Of a DNA stretch of 51,694 nt, positions 1 through 8,685 are shown piece by piece. Where the stretch lies: positions 1 to 51,694 of the forward strand of contig LIUM01000043.1 in the NCBI GenBank assembly GCA_001462345.1. Direction: 5' to 3'. The notes under the pieces were generated by a model. That model worked only from the letters and a program-made list of their open reading frames with translations. It was not told where the DNA came from and ran no database searches. The position numbers and the translations under genes were made by a program. Numbering within the stretch: position 1 is the stretch's first letter; each line of letters begins with the position of its first letter. The stretch is from Fibrobacteria bacterium AD312 (GTDB taxonomy: Bacteria; Fibrobacterota; Fibrobacteria; Fibrobacterales; Fibrobacteraceae).

Positions 1-61
1 TATAGCTAAATTATGAACAGAAACTATCACTTCAAGTGTCCATCACTTGGGGGCATCTCAG
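1..61. repeat. Left terminal inverted repeat (61 bp)
   Basis: The first 61 bases are the exact reverse complement of 51633-51693. One frame reads LNYEQKLSLQVSITWGHL, the same as the start of the barrel-like gene at the right end, and then diverges into unrelated sequence with a stop. Two inverted copies of one genomic repeat at the contig ends most simply explain why assembly stopped here. Bases 62-214 are AT-rich with no recognisable gene. Confidence 0.9.
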
Positions 62-214
62 TATATGTAATGATTTATTATTTATTAAATCGTTTTTAAT
101 GAATCAAAATTTATTTTAATCGTATTATTTAAAGCAAATAAATTGAATAAATATTTTCAAAATAAAAACCAATAACGCCCCTACTTCTCTAAACAGGCGA
201 TATTTGGATCTTAT

Positions 215-244
215 AAAAAACGATATCGATTTTATTCGATATCG
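215..244 (-). terminator. Intrinsic terminator of the acyltransferase fusion gene
   Basis: On the minus strand a perfect 9-bp stem (CGATATCGA / TCGATATCG, 6-nt loop) is followed directly by six T residues, 37 bases beyond the stop codon of the gene ending at 282. Confidence 0.8.
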
Positions 245-281
245 CCAAAAAGAGCTTAAAAAACGTTTATTTCTATTCTTA

Positions 282-3200
282 TTAAGGAGTTTTTGAAATT
301 TCTAAAGCCATTTTTTTAATGCTAGTGAAATCCCATTTACCACTTCCTAATTTTGGAATAGCAGGTACTTGATACACTTTTCCAGGAATCATCAACGGCG
401 GAATTCCTGATTTACGAAGAGCCATAGAAACTGTATGAGCATCTTTTTCTCCAACATACAGTAAAACAATACGTTCCCCTTTCACTTCATCTGGTATTGA
501 AGTCGAAACAAATTCGCAACCATCCAGAATTTTAGTATCACTCACACGAAGATCGACTGCCCCAAGACTTACCATTTCTCCACCTAGTTTGGCAAAACGG
601 CTGTAGCGATCCACAATAGTTAAGAAGCCATCTTGATCCACAAAGGCTTTGTCTCCCGTGCGATACCAACGTTTCCCATCAAGTACAATTACAGCTTCGT
701 CTGTTTTTTCGGGCTCTTTATAATACCCTTTCATCACTTGAGGGCCACCAATCAAAGCCATGCCTTCTTCACCGACAGGAAGATCTTTATTCGTGATTGG
801 ATCGACAATTCGAAGTCTTGTACCAGGCATAGGCATACCGACACTACCCATCTCGTGACATTTTTCCATACTTAAGAAGTCATCTAACAAAATATTGGCG
901 GCATTCATTGTAGCCACTGGTGTGGTTTCAGTACAGCCATAAGCTTCATACACTTCTTTACCAAATTTTAGCCTAAATGCTTCTCTAAGTTCTGGACGCA
1001 TTTTTTCAGCACCAGCAAGCACAAGTCTCATGTAATCTAAACACATGGGATGGACCCAACGGTTCACCGTAAATGCCCTTAAAAAAGTTGGTGTACCCAT
1101 TAATATGGTTGCTTTAAATTCTGCGCAAACACGTGCCATCGTTTTAATATCGGTTGGATCTGGGCATGGAATTGAAGGAACACCATTCACTAAACTCAGT
1201 AAAATATTAGCGGTTAAACCAAAAGAATGAAATAAAGGTAATTCTGAAAGAACCACATCTGTGGGGCGTAATCTGACTACGGCATCCGTTTGTAAAATGT
1301 TACAGATGAAATTTTTATGCGTCAACATGATTCCCTTAGGAACACCTTCTGACCCAGAACTAAATAAAATCGACGCCGTATCGGATAATGATGTTTTCTT
1401 GAAAAAGATTTTTTCAATTAAAAATGATGGTAAGAGCGTCGCTATCAATTGATAATAGCCCCAAGTCAATAAAGATTTTGAAGTAAAAAAATCATCCACA
1501 AAAATCAACTTGCAATCTTTCTTTATATTATTGAAAAGAGGATTTTTCTGGTATAATTTTTCAAAGAAATGACGTGAAGTAAAGACCGTTTTTACTTCTG
1601 TCTTTTGAATACAACTCATGATAACATCAGGAGAAGCACTGTAATTTAAATTCACGCTTGTTTTAGCACGAGAAATAAGAGCGATAAAGGAAGCAAAACC
1701 CTCTGGACAAGGAGGGAACATTAGCCCAACATTTTTTTCTGAACGAGTGACTTTCTTAATTAGACGAGTTAAGACTAATATTTTTCGTACAAACTCATAT
1801 CCAGAAAGGTGTTCACCTGTGAAATTGTAAATAGCCACCTTAAATCGAACTCGTGATTTCATGGCTCGAACAACAAGTGGAGCAATTCTTTTATAATAAG
1901 TGGCACTTTGTTCCCAAACGTCTATAGATAAATCCCGTAAAGCTTCTCTAATGTCATCTTCTTTAGTATTAGAAGGTAAAGGCTTTGCAAACCCTACTGA
2001 GATAAACCGAGCCTCTTTATTTGGGAACATGACGCAATCAGAAACATGGCTATAAGGAGAGCCCCACACGCCATAAATATAAAAAGGCACAATTGGAACA
2101 TTCAAATCACGAAGAGCTTCTGTATAATCAATAGAAAAACGGCTTATAAAAGGGGTCTTGGAGACTTCGCCTTCTGGGAAAATGACAACGGCTTTACCAT
2201 CTAATAAAGCTTGTTTAATTTTTTCCATGGATGGTTTAGTGTCTCTTCGATCAATAAAAATCATCCCAAGTTGTTTTCTAATCAGACGTGAATACCATCG
2301 TTCATAACGGCTTCGATTACTTGCAATAACAACAGGTCTTGGAGAAGCCATTTGTAACACAGCCCAATCAATAAAACTATAATGCGAGCCTACGAGTAAC
2401 ACTGGCCCAGTTTCTGGAATATTTTCTATGCCAATGGATTTTAGACGATAGCGAAAAAAGAAGAATAAACGAAGAAACGCTCTCAAAAGGGTTTGAGGTG
2501 TTTTAATTAGTGACAATGTAAACCCAATAAAAGCAATAATGGCAAGTGGAATAAAAAAGACTTCCATCGAAACGGAAATATAAGCCATAGCCAATAACTG
2601 AAGAGTAAGGAATGTAAATAAGAAAAGCATCTGCATCATGTTGGCGACAGCAATAATACGACCTGCTGTATCGGGCCTTGTATTATGTTGTAATAGAGCT
2701 TTCATGAGAGTAAAAAAGATACCTGCACAAAAACCAACCGCTCCATAGACAAGAGCTTGAATCAATTCATTTGAGATAAAGGCAGATAAGAACATCATCA
2801 CGGCAGCACCTAATGCCGACGTAGGAATAAGACCTGTTTCAATAAAATTTCTAGACGCTCTAGCTGCTGCAAAAAAACCAAAAACTAAACCAACAGCGGA
2901 AAAGAACAAGGTATTGCGTAAAACGCTAACAATATGCATCCCTGAGATGTCTTGTGATAATAGAATAAAGATTTGAGCTATTCCCCAGAAAACAGCAAGC
3001 CCAATGATGCAAAGCCTGAGAAGCGGATTAGACCACGTTGATGAGATGGTCCTTCTTGTAGACCTAAGCTTCATGTACTTCGAAAGAGGTGTTACTTCTG
3101 GAATTTTAAAAGCCGCAAGTGTCGCAATCACTCCTATAATTACAAAAAGCCAAGGTAATAAATCGTATTTAAAAATGGATGTTTCTTCTGGAGAAAACCC

Positions 3201-3674
3201 AATGGTGACAAAAGAGACAACCACAACGCCTAAAATCGAAATAGAAGATTGATAGGCATTAGATAAAGTTAATCGCTTTACCCCAAATAATTCTTTTTGA
3301 ATGCCTAATTTTGCAGGGCTTTCTATAGCAAGAAATATCGAAAACAATAAAATAAGGCCGTAAGAAACCCAACCAAAACCTAAAGTAAAACAAGTCGCAA
3401 TCAAAACTAACGTAATAGTCATAAATAGCGCAGAAAACGCCATGACCTTGTTTTTGGGGTATCGATTTGTGAAATAGCTCGCTGGAGCAAGCATAAAAAT
3501 ATAAGGCAATAATAAAAGCATCTGTAATAAAGCGCTTCTCCATAAAAAAGGAACGCCTGAATACGAAAAAGAGAGCCATCTTTGAAAAAAGATAAATAAG
3601 CCCATTTGCACAAAGGAAATACAGAAAACCGAAATAAAATAAGGTACCGCGTTTTTAACTATCAAAGTCTTCAC
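282..3674 (-). CDS. Fused MFS lysophospholipid flippase / PlsC acyltransferase / acyl-ACP synthetase (LplT-Aas type)
   Basis: This inner-membrane protein of 1130 aa has three parts. Residues 1-400 are a 12-helix MFS transporter resembling LplT. Residues 415-610 are a PlsC-type acyltransferase with the HX4D motif HYSFID at 431-436 and FPEGE near 499. Residues 630-1120 are an AMP-forming synthetase with the P-loop SSGSEGVPKG near 772, YGCTETTP, and YRTGD. By homology it would flip lysophospholipids inward and re-acylate them with fatty acids activated on ACP. E. coli uses two proteins, LplT and Aas. The longest frame starts at a GTG fused to its own GAGG; the TTG at 3665 has a better-spaced GAGG and may be the real start. 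It stands alone, divergent from aspS. Confidence 0.88.
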   Translation of the reverse strand: MKTLIVKNAVPYFISVFCISFVQMGLFIFFQRWLSFSYSGVPFLWRSALLQMLLLLPYIFMLAPASYFTNRYPKNKVMAFSALFMTITLVLIATCFTLGFGWVSYGLILLFSIFLAIESPAKLGIQKELFGVKRLTLSNAYQSSISILGVVVVSFVTIGFSPEETSIFKYDLLPWLFVIIGVIATLAAFKIPEVTPLSKYMKLRSTRRTISSTWSNPLLRLCIIGLAVFWGIAQIFILLSQDISGMHIVSVLRNTLFFSAVGLVFGFFAAARASRNFIETGLIPTSALGAAVMMFLSAFISNELIQALVYGAVGFCAGIFFTLMKALLQHNTRPDTAGRIIAVANMMQMLFLFTFLTLQLLAMAYISVSMEVFFIPLAIIAFIGFTLSLIKTPQTLLRAFLRLFFFFRYRLKSIGIENIPETGPVLLVGSHYSFIDWAVLQMASPRPVVIASNRSRYERWYSRLIRKQLGMIFIDRRDTKPSMEKIKQALLDGKAVVIFPEGEVSKTPFISRFSIDYTEALRDLNVPIVPFYIYGVWGSPYSHVSDCVMFPNKEARFISVGFAKPLPSNTKEDDIREALRDLSIDVWEQSATYYKRIAPLVVRAMKSRVRFKVAIYNFTGEHLSGYEFVRKILVLTRLIKKVTRSEKNVGLMFPPCPEGFASFIALISRAKTSVNLNYSASPDVIMSCIQKTEVKTVFTSRHFFEKLYQKNPLFNNIKKDCKLIFVDDFFTSKSLLTWGYYQLIATLLPSFLIEKIFFKKTSLSDTASILFSSGSEGVPKGIMLTHKNFICNILQTDAVVRLRPTDVVLSELPLFHSFGLTANILLSLVNGVPSIPCPDPTDIKTMARVCAEFKATILMGTPTFLRAFTVNRWVHPMCLDYMRLVLAGAEKMRPELREAFRLKFGKEVYEAYGCTETTPVATMNAANILLDDFLSMEKCHEMGSVGMPMPGTRLRIVDPITNKDLPVGEEGMALIGGPQVMKGYYKEPEKTDEAVIVLDGKRWYRTGDKAFVDQDGFLTIVDRYSRFAKLGGEMVSLGAVDLRVSDTKILDGCEFVSTSIPDEVKGERIVLLYVGEKDAHTVSMALRKSGIPPLMIPGKVYQVPAIPKLGSGKWDFTSIKKMALEISKTP

Positions 3675-3881
3675 CTCGAACGATTACATTTGGATCTCGA
3701 AAATAGAAAACTAAATTCATAAAATAATGACAGAGCTCTCTTTTTTTGAATCTAGGTTCATTGAAGAAATATTCATCAAAACCATATCATTCTCAAGCCT
3801 TTTGGGGGAGTAGCCCCTAAAATTTATTTTCCTTTATTCTATATTTGTTAAAAATTTTCCTCTTTTAAGGACTTTTATTGT

Positions 3882-5663
3882 ATGAAACGGACACATAGTT
3901 GTGGTGCTTTACGCCTAGAAGATGTTGGCAAAACAGTTTCTCTCGCTGGTTGGGTAGATCGCCGTCGTGATTTAGGCGGGGTTATTTTTGTGGATTTACG
4001 TGATAAATATGGAAAAACACAAGTGGTTTTTGATCCTGAAAGGAATCAAGAAGTTCATCAGATAGCAGATCAATTAAGAAATGAATATGTCATTACTGTG
4101 ACTGGAGTTGTTCAAAAACGTCCCGAAGGCATGGAAAACGATAAGCTCAGCACTGGTAAAATTGACGTTAAAATTGATAAAATCGAAATTTTAAATACCG
4201 CTGAAACATCTCCCCTAGCCATTAACGATCCTAAAGAAGAATCTAGAGAAAATGACGATTTGCGTTTACGCTATCGCTACCTAGACTTAAGACGTCCATG
4301 GATTCAAAAGAATTTGATCTTAAAAAGTCGCTTCTTAAAAGAAGTTCATAATTTCTTCCATGAAAATGGCTTTGAAGATATTGAAACGCCAGTCCTTTGT
4401 AAAAGTACTCCAGAAGGTGCTCGTGATTATTTAGTGCCATCTCGAGTCAATCCAGGAAGGTTCTATGCTTTGCCACAGAGCCCACAGCAATACAAACAAT
4501 TACTAATGATTGCGGGCATGGATCGTTACTATCAAATCGCCAAATGCTTCCGTGATGAAGATCTTAGAGCTGACCGCCAACCTGAGTTTACTCAAATTGA
4601 TGTGGAAATGTCTTTTGTGGATCAAAATGATGTGATGGAGTTATTCGATCGATTTGTTACTGAAGTCATGGGAAAAGTATGGGATTTCACTCCCCCATCC
4701 CCTATTCGCCGTATGACTTACGCCGAAGCAATGCTTAAATATGGTTCTGATAAACCAGATCTACGTTTTGATTTAGAAATTAAAGACGTGACAGAACTAG
4801 CTGGTAATACTGGTTTTGGCGTGTTCAATTCCGTGATGAAAGCCGGTGGAAAGATCCGTGGGCTTGCCGCTAAGGGTTGTGTTGATTTTACTCGTAAACA
4901 AATTGATGATTTGACTGCCCACGTGGCTCGTTATGGCGCTAAAGGCCTTGTTTGGATGCGCGTTAAAGAAAACGATGAAGTGGAAACTCAAGTTGGAAAG
5001 TTCTTTACAGTGGATCAACTCAATGCTCTTCGCGATGCTGTTGGCGCTAGCGCTTCTGACATGATGTTCTTTATTGCTGGATCAGAAAAAGTCGCCGCTA
5101 CAGCGATGGGTCAATTACGTCTTGAAATTGCACGAATCAAGGGTTTAATGAACCCAAGCGTTCGTGAATTTGTATGGATTACTGAATTCCCTATGTTTGA
5201 ATATAGCGAAACAGAAGGGCGCTACATGAGTATGCATCATCCATTCACAAGCCCAATGCCAGAACATTTAGAAATGATGCTTTCTGGGAACTTAAAAGAT
5301 TGCAATGCTCAAGCCTATGACCTTGTTCTTAATGGCGTTGAAATTGGCGGTGGATCCGTTCGTATTCATAAGCCAGACGTTCAAGAAAAGGTATTCCGCC
5401 TTCTCGGCTTAAACGAAGAACAAGTGAAAGAAAAATTTGGCTTCTTTGTCGATGCCTTTAAGTTTGGAGCTCCTCCACATGGTGGCCTTGCCTTTGGTTT
5501 AGATCGTGTAGTAGCTACTATGGAAGGGTTTGAATCGATTCGTGATTTTATCGCATTCCCTAAAAACACGAGTGCTTCTAGCCCAATGGATCAAAGCCCA
5601 AGCGAAGTCGATTTAACTCAACTTCAAGATATTCATATTTCTTTGAATTTGCCTAAAAAATAA
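3882..5663 (+). CDS. aspS: Aspartyl-tRNA synthetase
   Basis: This cytoplasmic class II synthetase of 593 aa has the usual bacterial layout: an N-terminal OB-fold anticodon-binding domain (GWVDRRRDLGGVIFVDLRD), a catalytic core (FRDEDLRADRQPEFTQID as motif 2, GLAFGLDRVV as motif 3) and an inserted GAD domain near 290-420. AAGGA precedes the ATG. Residue 31 is Leu, as in enzymes specific for tRNA-Asp, while residue 83 is Gly, as in the relaxed enzyme of Pseudomonas aeruginosa (positions recalled from that literature). Whether it also charges tRNA-Asn, making the GatB encoded nearby necessary for Asn-tRNA, therefore cannot be read from the sequence. Confidence 0.97.
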   Translation: MKRTHSCGALRLEDVGKTVSLAGWVDRRRDLGGVIFVDLRDKYGKTQVVFDPERNQEVHQIADQLRNEYVITVTGVVQKRPEGMENDKLSTGKIDVKIDKIEILNTAETSPLAINDPKEESRENDDLRLRYRYLDLRRPWIQKNLILKSRFLKEVHNFFHENGFEDIETPVLCKSTPEGARDYLVPSRVNPGRFYALPQSPQQYKQLLMIAGMDRYYQIAKCFRDEDLRADRQPEFTQIDVEMSFVDQNDVMELFDRFVTEVMGKVWDFTPPSPIRRMTYAEAMLKYGSDKPDLRFDLEIKDVTELAGNTGFGVFNSVMKAGGKIRGLAAKGCVDFTRKQIDDLTAHVARYGAKGLVWMRVKENDEVETQVGKFFTVDQLNALRDAVGASASDMMFFIAGSEKVAATAMGQLRLEIARIKGLMNPSVREFVWITEFPMFEYSETEGRYMSMHHPFTSPMPEHLEMMLSGNLKDCNAQAYDLVLNGVEIGGGSVRIHKPDVQEKVFRLLGLNEEQVKEKFGFFVDAFKFGAPPHGGLAFGLDRVVATMEGFESIRDFIAFPKNTSASSPMDQSPSEVDLTQLQDIHISLNLPKK

Positions 5664-5674
5664 TACGCTTTAAT

Positions 5675-5738
5675 TAATCCTATTCAGCGATGAATAGGAT
5701 TATGTAAAAAAAGAGTCCTTCAAAAGGGCTCTTTTTTT
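5675..5738 (+). terminator. Double hairpin after aspS, the second an intrinsic terminator
   Basis: Two hairpins follow the aspS stop. The first (5675-5702) is a perfect 12-bp stem TAATCCTATTCA with a GCGA loop, a GNRA tetraloop, and lacks a U-tract. The second (5705-5738) pairs AAAAAGAGTCC with GGGCTCTTTTT and runs into a T-tract, so it is a standard terminator. Confidence 0.8.
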
Positions 5739-5874
5739 ATGTAGTGAATTCAATCTAGTATTAAAATAAAATCAGCTTCTTCTTCGGTTTGTATTACAAC
5801 TAGTGAATCATTATTTATATTAGAGAAAAGTAAAATTGTATTAGTGGCGTGATTTAAGGAGAGATAAATCAAAA

Positions 5875-7959
5875 ATGAAACAAATAAATTTTTTAAAAGT
5901 ACTAATGTTTATGGCCATTATTCTTTGGCCGACAACAACACAAGCACAAACCTATTCAGGTGGAGATGGTAGTGCCGATTCTCCTTATGAAATTAAAACA
6001 ACAGCAGATTTGCAGGCACTTGCAGACTCGGTAAAAACTACAACTGATTACTCAAAAGGGAAGTTTTTTAAACTCACTGCTGATATTGATCTTAAAAGTA
6101 TATGTTACAAAGTAAATGGAACTTCAGAGAACGATAAAAGTTGGACACCAATAGGAAATTCCCTAAAACCATTTCAAGGCTCTTTTGATGGAGATGGACA
6201 TACTATCAGCAATCTTTATATCAATCCTAACTTCTATCTATCATCATCTAATTATCAAGGTTTGTTTGGATGTATTGGTGAAAACGGAACCATAAAGAAT
6301 CTCAACTTAGTAAACAGCATCGTAAGTGGAAGAAGTTATGTAGGTAGCGTTGCAGGGAATAATTACGGCATCATTTCATATTGTACCAATAGTGGCAGCG
6401 TAAAAGGACATGGTCTTGTAGGAGGCGTGGCAGGAGATAATAGCGGCACCATTTTAAACTGCACAAACAGTGGCAGTGTAATTGCTAGTGGAGACGTAGG
6501 TGGTATTGCAGGAGGAAATAATGACACCATATCATACTGCACCAATAGTGGCGAAGTAAGAGGAGATTATCGTGTAGGTGGCGTTGCAGGTGAAAATTAC
6601 GGCATCATATCATACTGCATCAATAATAGCAACATAAGCGGAAAAAATTATTCAGCTAACGTTGCAGGTGGTATTGTAGGAGATAATGAAAAAGGTACTG
6701 TTTCATACAGCACCAACAATGGCAAAGTAAGCGGAGACGAAAAAATAGGTGGTGTGGTTGGAAATAATTATTATAATAGCACTATTTTGAATTGTACAAA
6801 CAATGGAAGTATAAAGGGATTTACAAGTGTAGGTGGCGTTGCTGGACAAAATGAAGAACTTACTACCATATCATACAGCACCAACAATGGCAACATAAGC
6901 GGAACTTATCATGTAGGTGGCGTGGCTGGCTTTAATACTAATAATTGCGACATTTCATACAGCATCAACAGTGGCAACGTAAGTGGATACGATAAAACAG
7001 GTGGTGTAGTTGGAGCAAATCATTATTTAAGCGCCATTTCCAACTGCATCAATACTGGTACCATAAGTGGAGGAAGTTATGTAGGTGGTGTTGCTGGATA
7101 TAATACTTCTAGCCCCTTTTCATACAATACCAATAGTGGCAGCGTAAACGGAACTGGATATCATATAGGTGGTGTAGTTGGATATAATGCTGAGACCATA
7201 TCATACTGCACTAACAGTGGCAGCGTAAGTGGAGACCAAGATGCAGGTAACGTTGCTGGAGATAATATTGGTACCATTTCATATAGCTACTATGACAAAC
7301 AGATGTGTACTTTGCAACAGGCTGTAGGTAATGATGATACTCTGTTGAATGATGCGGCTAAACTCACCTCTGAAATGACTGGCATTGAATTAAAAACTAG
7401 CGAGACTGGCGATGGCTTTACTAAAGAACACTGGGTATTTACCGAAGGGCTTTACCCAATCCCAAAAGGCTTAGAAAACTCCGATGCAGCCATTGTAGCT
7501 GCTACTCCTATTTTCTTGTCAAATGAAGAAAACTACAGTTCTGTAACAACCGATTTTAAGGTTTCAACAGATAATGATGTAGTTTGGACTGCAGAACCTC
7601 AAACAAGTGTTACAATAAAAAACGATGGCAGTTTTAAATTAATAAAGCAGGGTGAAGTAACTCTTTATGCTGAAAAAAATGGTGTTATTTATAAATCAGT
7701 AATACTAAATCCTATTAAAACTAACGGTTTCGAAATTGTAAAGCAAAACTTTGTTGTACCTTATCTAAGATCAACTACAGAAGGAATTCAAATTGATTTT
7801 GGAAGCAAACCTCAAACACTTATTATTTATTCTCAAGATGGAAAACAAAAATTCAAACAAACTAGTATAGGCAAAACCTATATAGATTTAAGCTCGTTTG
7901 GAACAGGTAATTACATTGTCAGAGTCAATAATCAAGTCTATAGAATGGTAAAAAAATAG
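5875..7959 (+). CDS. Secreted GLUG-repeat protein with T9SS-like C-terminal domain
   Basis: This 694-aa exported protein starts with a signal peptide ending at TQAQT. Residues 140-480 are about fourteen GLUG-type repeats of the form GGVAGxNxGTISYCTNSGSVxG, which usually build a beta-solenoid stalk or adhesin. A bacterial Ig-like stretch follows (VSTDNDVVWTAEPQTSVTI). The last 65 residues (IIYSQDGKQKFKQ...GNYIVRVNNQVYRMVKK) resemble a type IX secretion sorting domain, predicting surface attachment. AAGGAG lies 13 nt before the ATG, a long spacing. The ligand is unknown. The repeats are near-identical at DNA level, so repeat number may vary between strains. The AT-rich, Bacteroidales-like style hints at transfer, unproven. 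Confidence 0.8.
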   Translation: MKQINFLKVLMFMAIILWPTTTQAQTYSGGDGSADSPYEIKTTADLQALADSVKTTTDYSKGKFFKLTADIDLKSICYKVNGTSENDKSWTPIGNSLKPFQGSFDGDGHTISNLYINPNFYLSSSNYQGLFGCIGENGTIKNLNLVNSIVSGRSYVGSVAGNNYGIISYCTNSGSVKGHGLVGGVAGDNSGTILNCTNSGSVIASGDVGGIAGGNNDTISYCTNSGEVRGDYRVGGVAGENYGIISYCINNSNISGKNYSANVAGGIVGDNEKGTVSYSTNNGKVSGDEKIGGVVGNNYYNSTILNCTNNGSIKGFTSVGGVAGQNEELTTISYSTNNGNISGTYHVGGVAGFNTNNCDISYSINSGNVSGYDKTGGVVGANHYLSAISNCINTGTISGGSYVGGVAGYNTSSPFSYNTNSGSVNGTGYHIGGVVGYNAETISYCTNSGSVSGDQDAGNVAGDNIGTISYSYYDKQMCTLQQAVGNDDTLLNDAAKLTSEMTGIELKTSETGDGFTKEHWVFTEGLYPIPKGLENSDAAIVAATPIFLSNEENYSSVTTDFKVSTDNDVVWTAEPQTSVTIKNDGSFKLIKQGEVTLYAEKNGVIYKSVILNPIKTNGFEIVKQNFVVPYLRSTTEGIQIDFGSKPQTLIIYSQDGKQKFKQTSIGKTYIDLSSFGTGNYIVRVNNQVYRMVKK

Positions 7960-7985
7960 AGAAACGTTTTTAAGTTTTGAATAAG

Positions 7986-8025
7986 AAGAGGTGTTATCAA
8001 AAAAGAATGATAACGCCTCTTTTTT
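7986..8025 (+). terminator. Intrinsic terminator of the GLUG-repeat gene
   Basis: The stem AAGAGGTGTTATC pairs with GATAACGCCTCTT (one G-T pair) around a 10-nt loop and continues into a T-run. Confidence 0.85.
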
Positions 8026-8195
8026 CGTTAATTCAAACCACTAATGCGATTCTAGTAGGAAAAAAAATTCGAATCCATCCATCTCAAACCCGTTTTTTCA
8101 TGCAAAGTCAATCGTTTATTTGATAAAAAACAAATACCACCGATTTAAATGAAAAAAACAATTCAATAAACATAACGAATAATATTAAAATAGAA

Positions 8196-8276
8196 GACGG
8201 AAAGTGCTTGTATTTTCGAACGTCTCTTGTGTGGCACACAACGGAGTGAGAAAACAAAACACTTTACGTCAACCAC
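8196..8276 (+). repeat. Dispersed repeat with palindromic core, copy 1
   Basis: This about 80-bp element has the core TTGTGTGGCACACAA (8227-8241), two 7-bp inverted arms around one base. The whole element, from GACGGAAA to CGTCAACCAC, matches the reverse complement of 23485-23567 with scattered substitutions. It lies in the 395-bp gene-free gap 7960-8354, which otherwise holds one terminator and AT-rich sequence. Confidence 0.75.
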
Positions 8277-8354
8277 ATCGTTAATAAGATTAATCGTGAA
8301 AAACTATTTCAATCAAAAATGTTTATTTAGATTTAATCGTAATGAAAAAACAAA

Positions 8355-8675
8355 TCACCGTCTTGGGTTGTAATTATTCATAAAAACCATGGCCAGTGCT
8401 ACGCACAACATAATCACACTTCCGACAATCACCTGCTGTTTATGGTCATACTCTCTTTTGATATAGCTTGGGTTTTCATCATTCATTTGCTGTAATGTGA
8501 GTGAATCCTTTTTTAAGGAATCTTTGCCATAGACTGCTTCAATCTCTTCTTGTGTCATGTTTAGAGTACTGATGTAACTAGAATCATAAGCATCTAAAAC
8601 TTGAGCCCTTGATTCTACAGGGGTAGAAATCAAGAAAAAAAGTGTAAGAAAAAGAGTGAAGACTAGATTTTTCAC
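8355..8675 (-). CDS. Small membrane-anchored hypothetical protein downstream of gatB
   Basis: The family is not recognised. The 106-aa product has an N-terminal signal or anchor segment (MKNLVFTLFLTLFFLISTPV), a polar periplasmic middle with TLNMTQEEIEAVYGKDSL, and a C-terminal membrane helix (VIVGSVIMLCVALAMVFM) ending NNYNPRR. It begins 10 bases after the gatB stop on the same strand, so the two are probably cotranscribed. The protein is predicted to sit in the inner membrane with most of the chain outside. Confidence 0.7.
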   Translation of the reverse strand: MKNLVFTLFLTLFFLISTPVESRAQVLDAYDSSYISTLNMTQEEIEAVYGKDSLKKDSLTLQQMNDENPSYIKREYDHKQQVIVGSVIMLCVALAMVFMNNYNPRR

Positions 8676-8685
8676 AAAATCCTAC

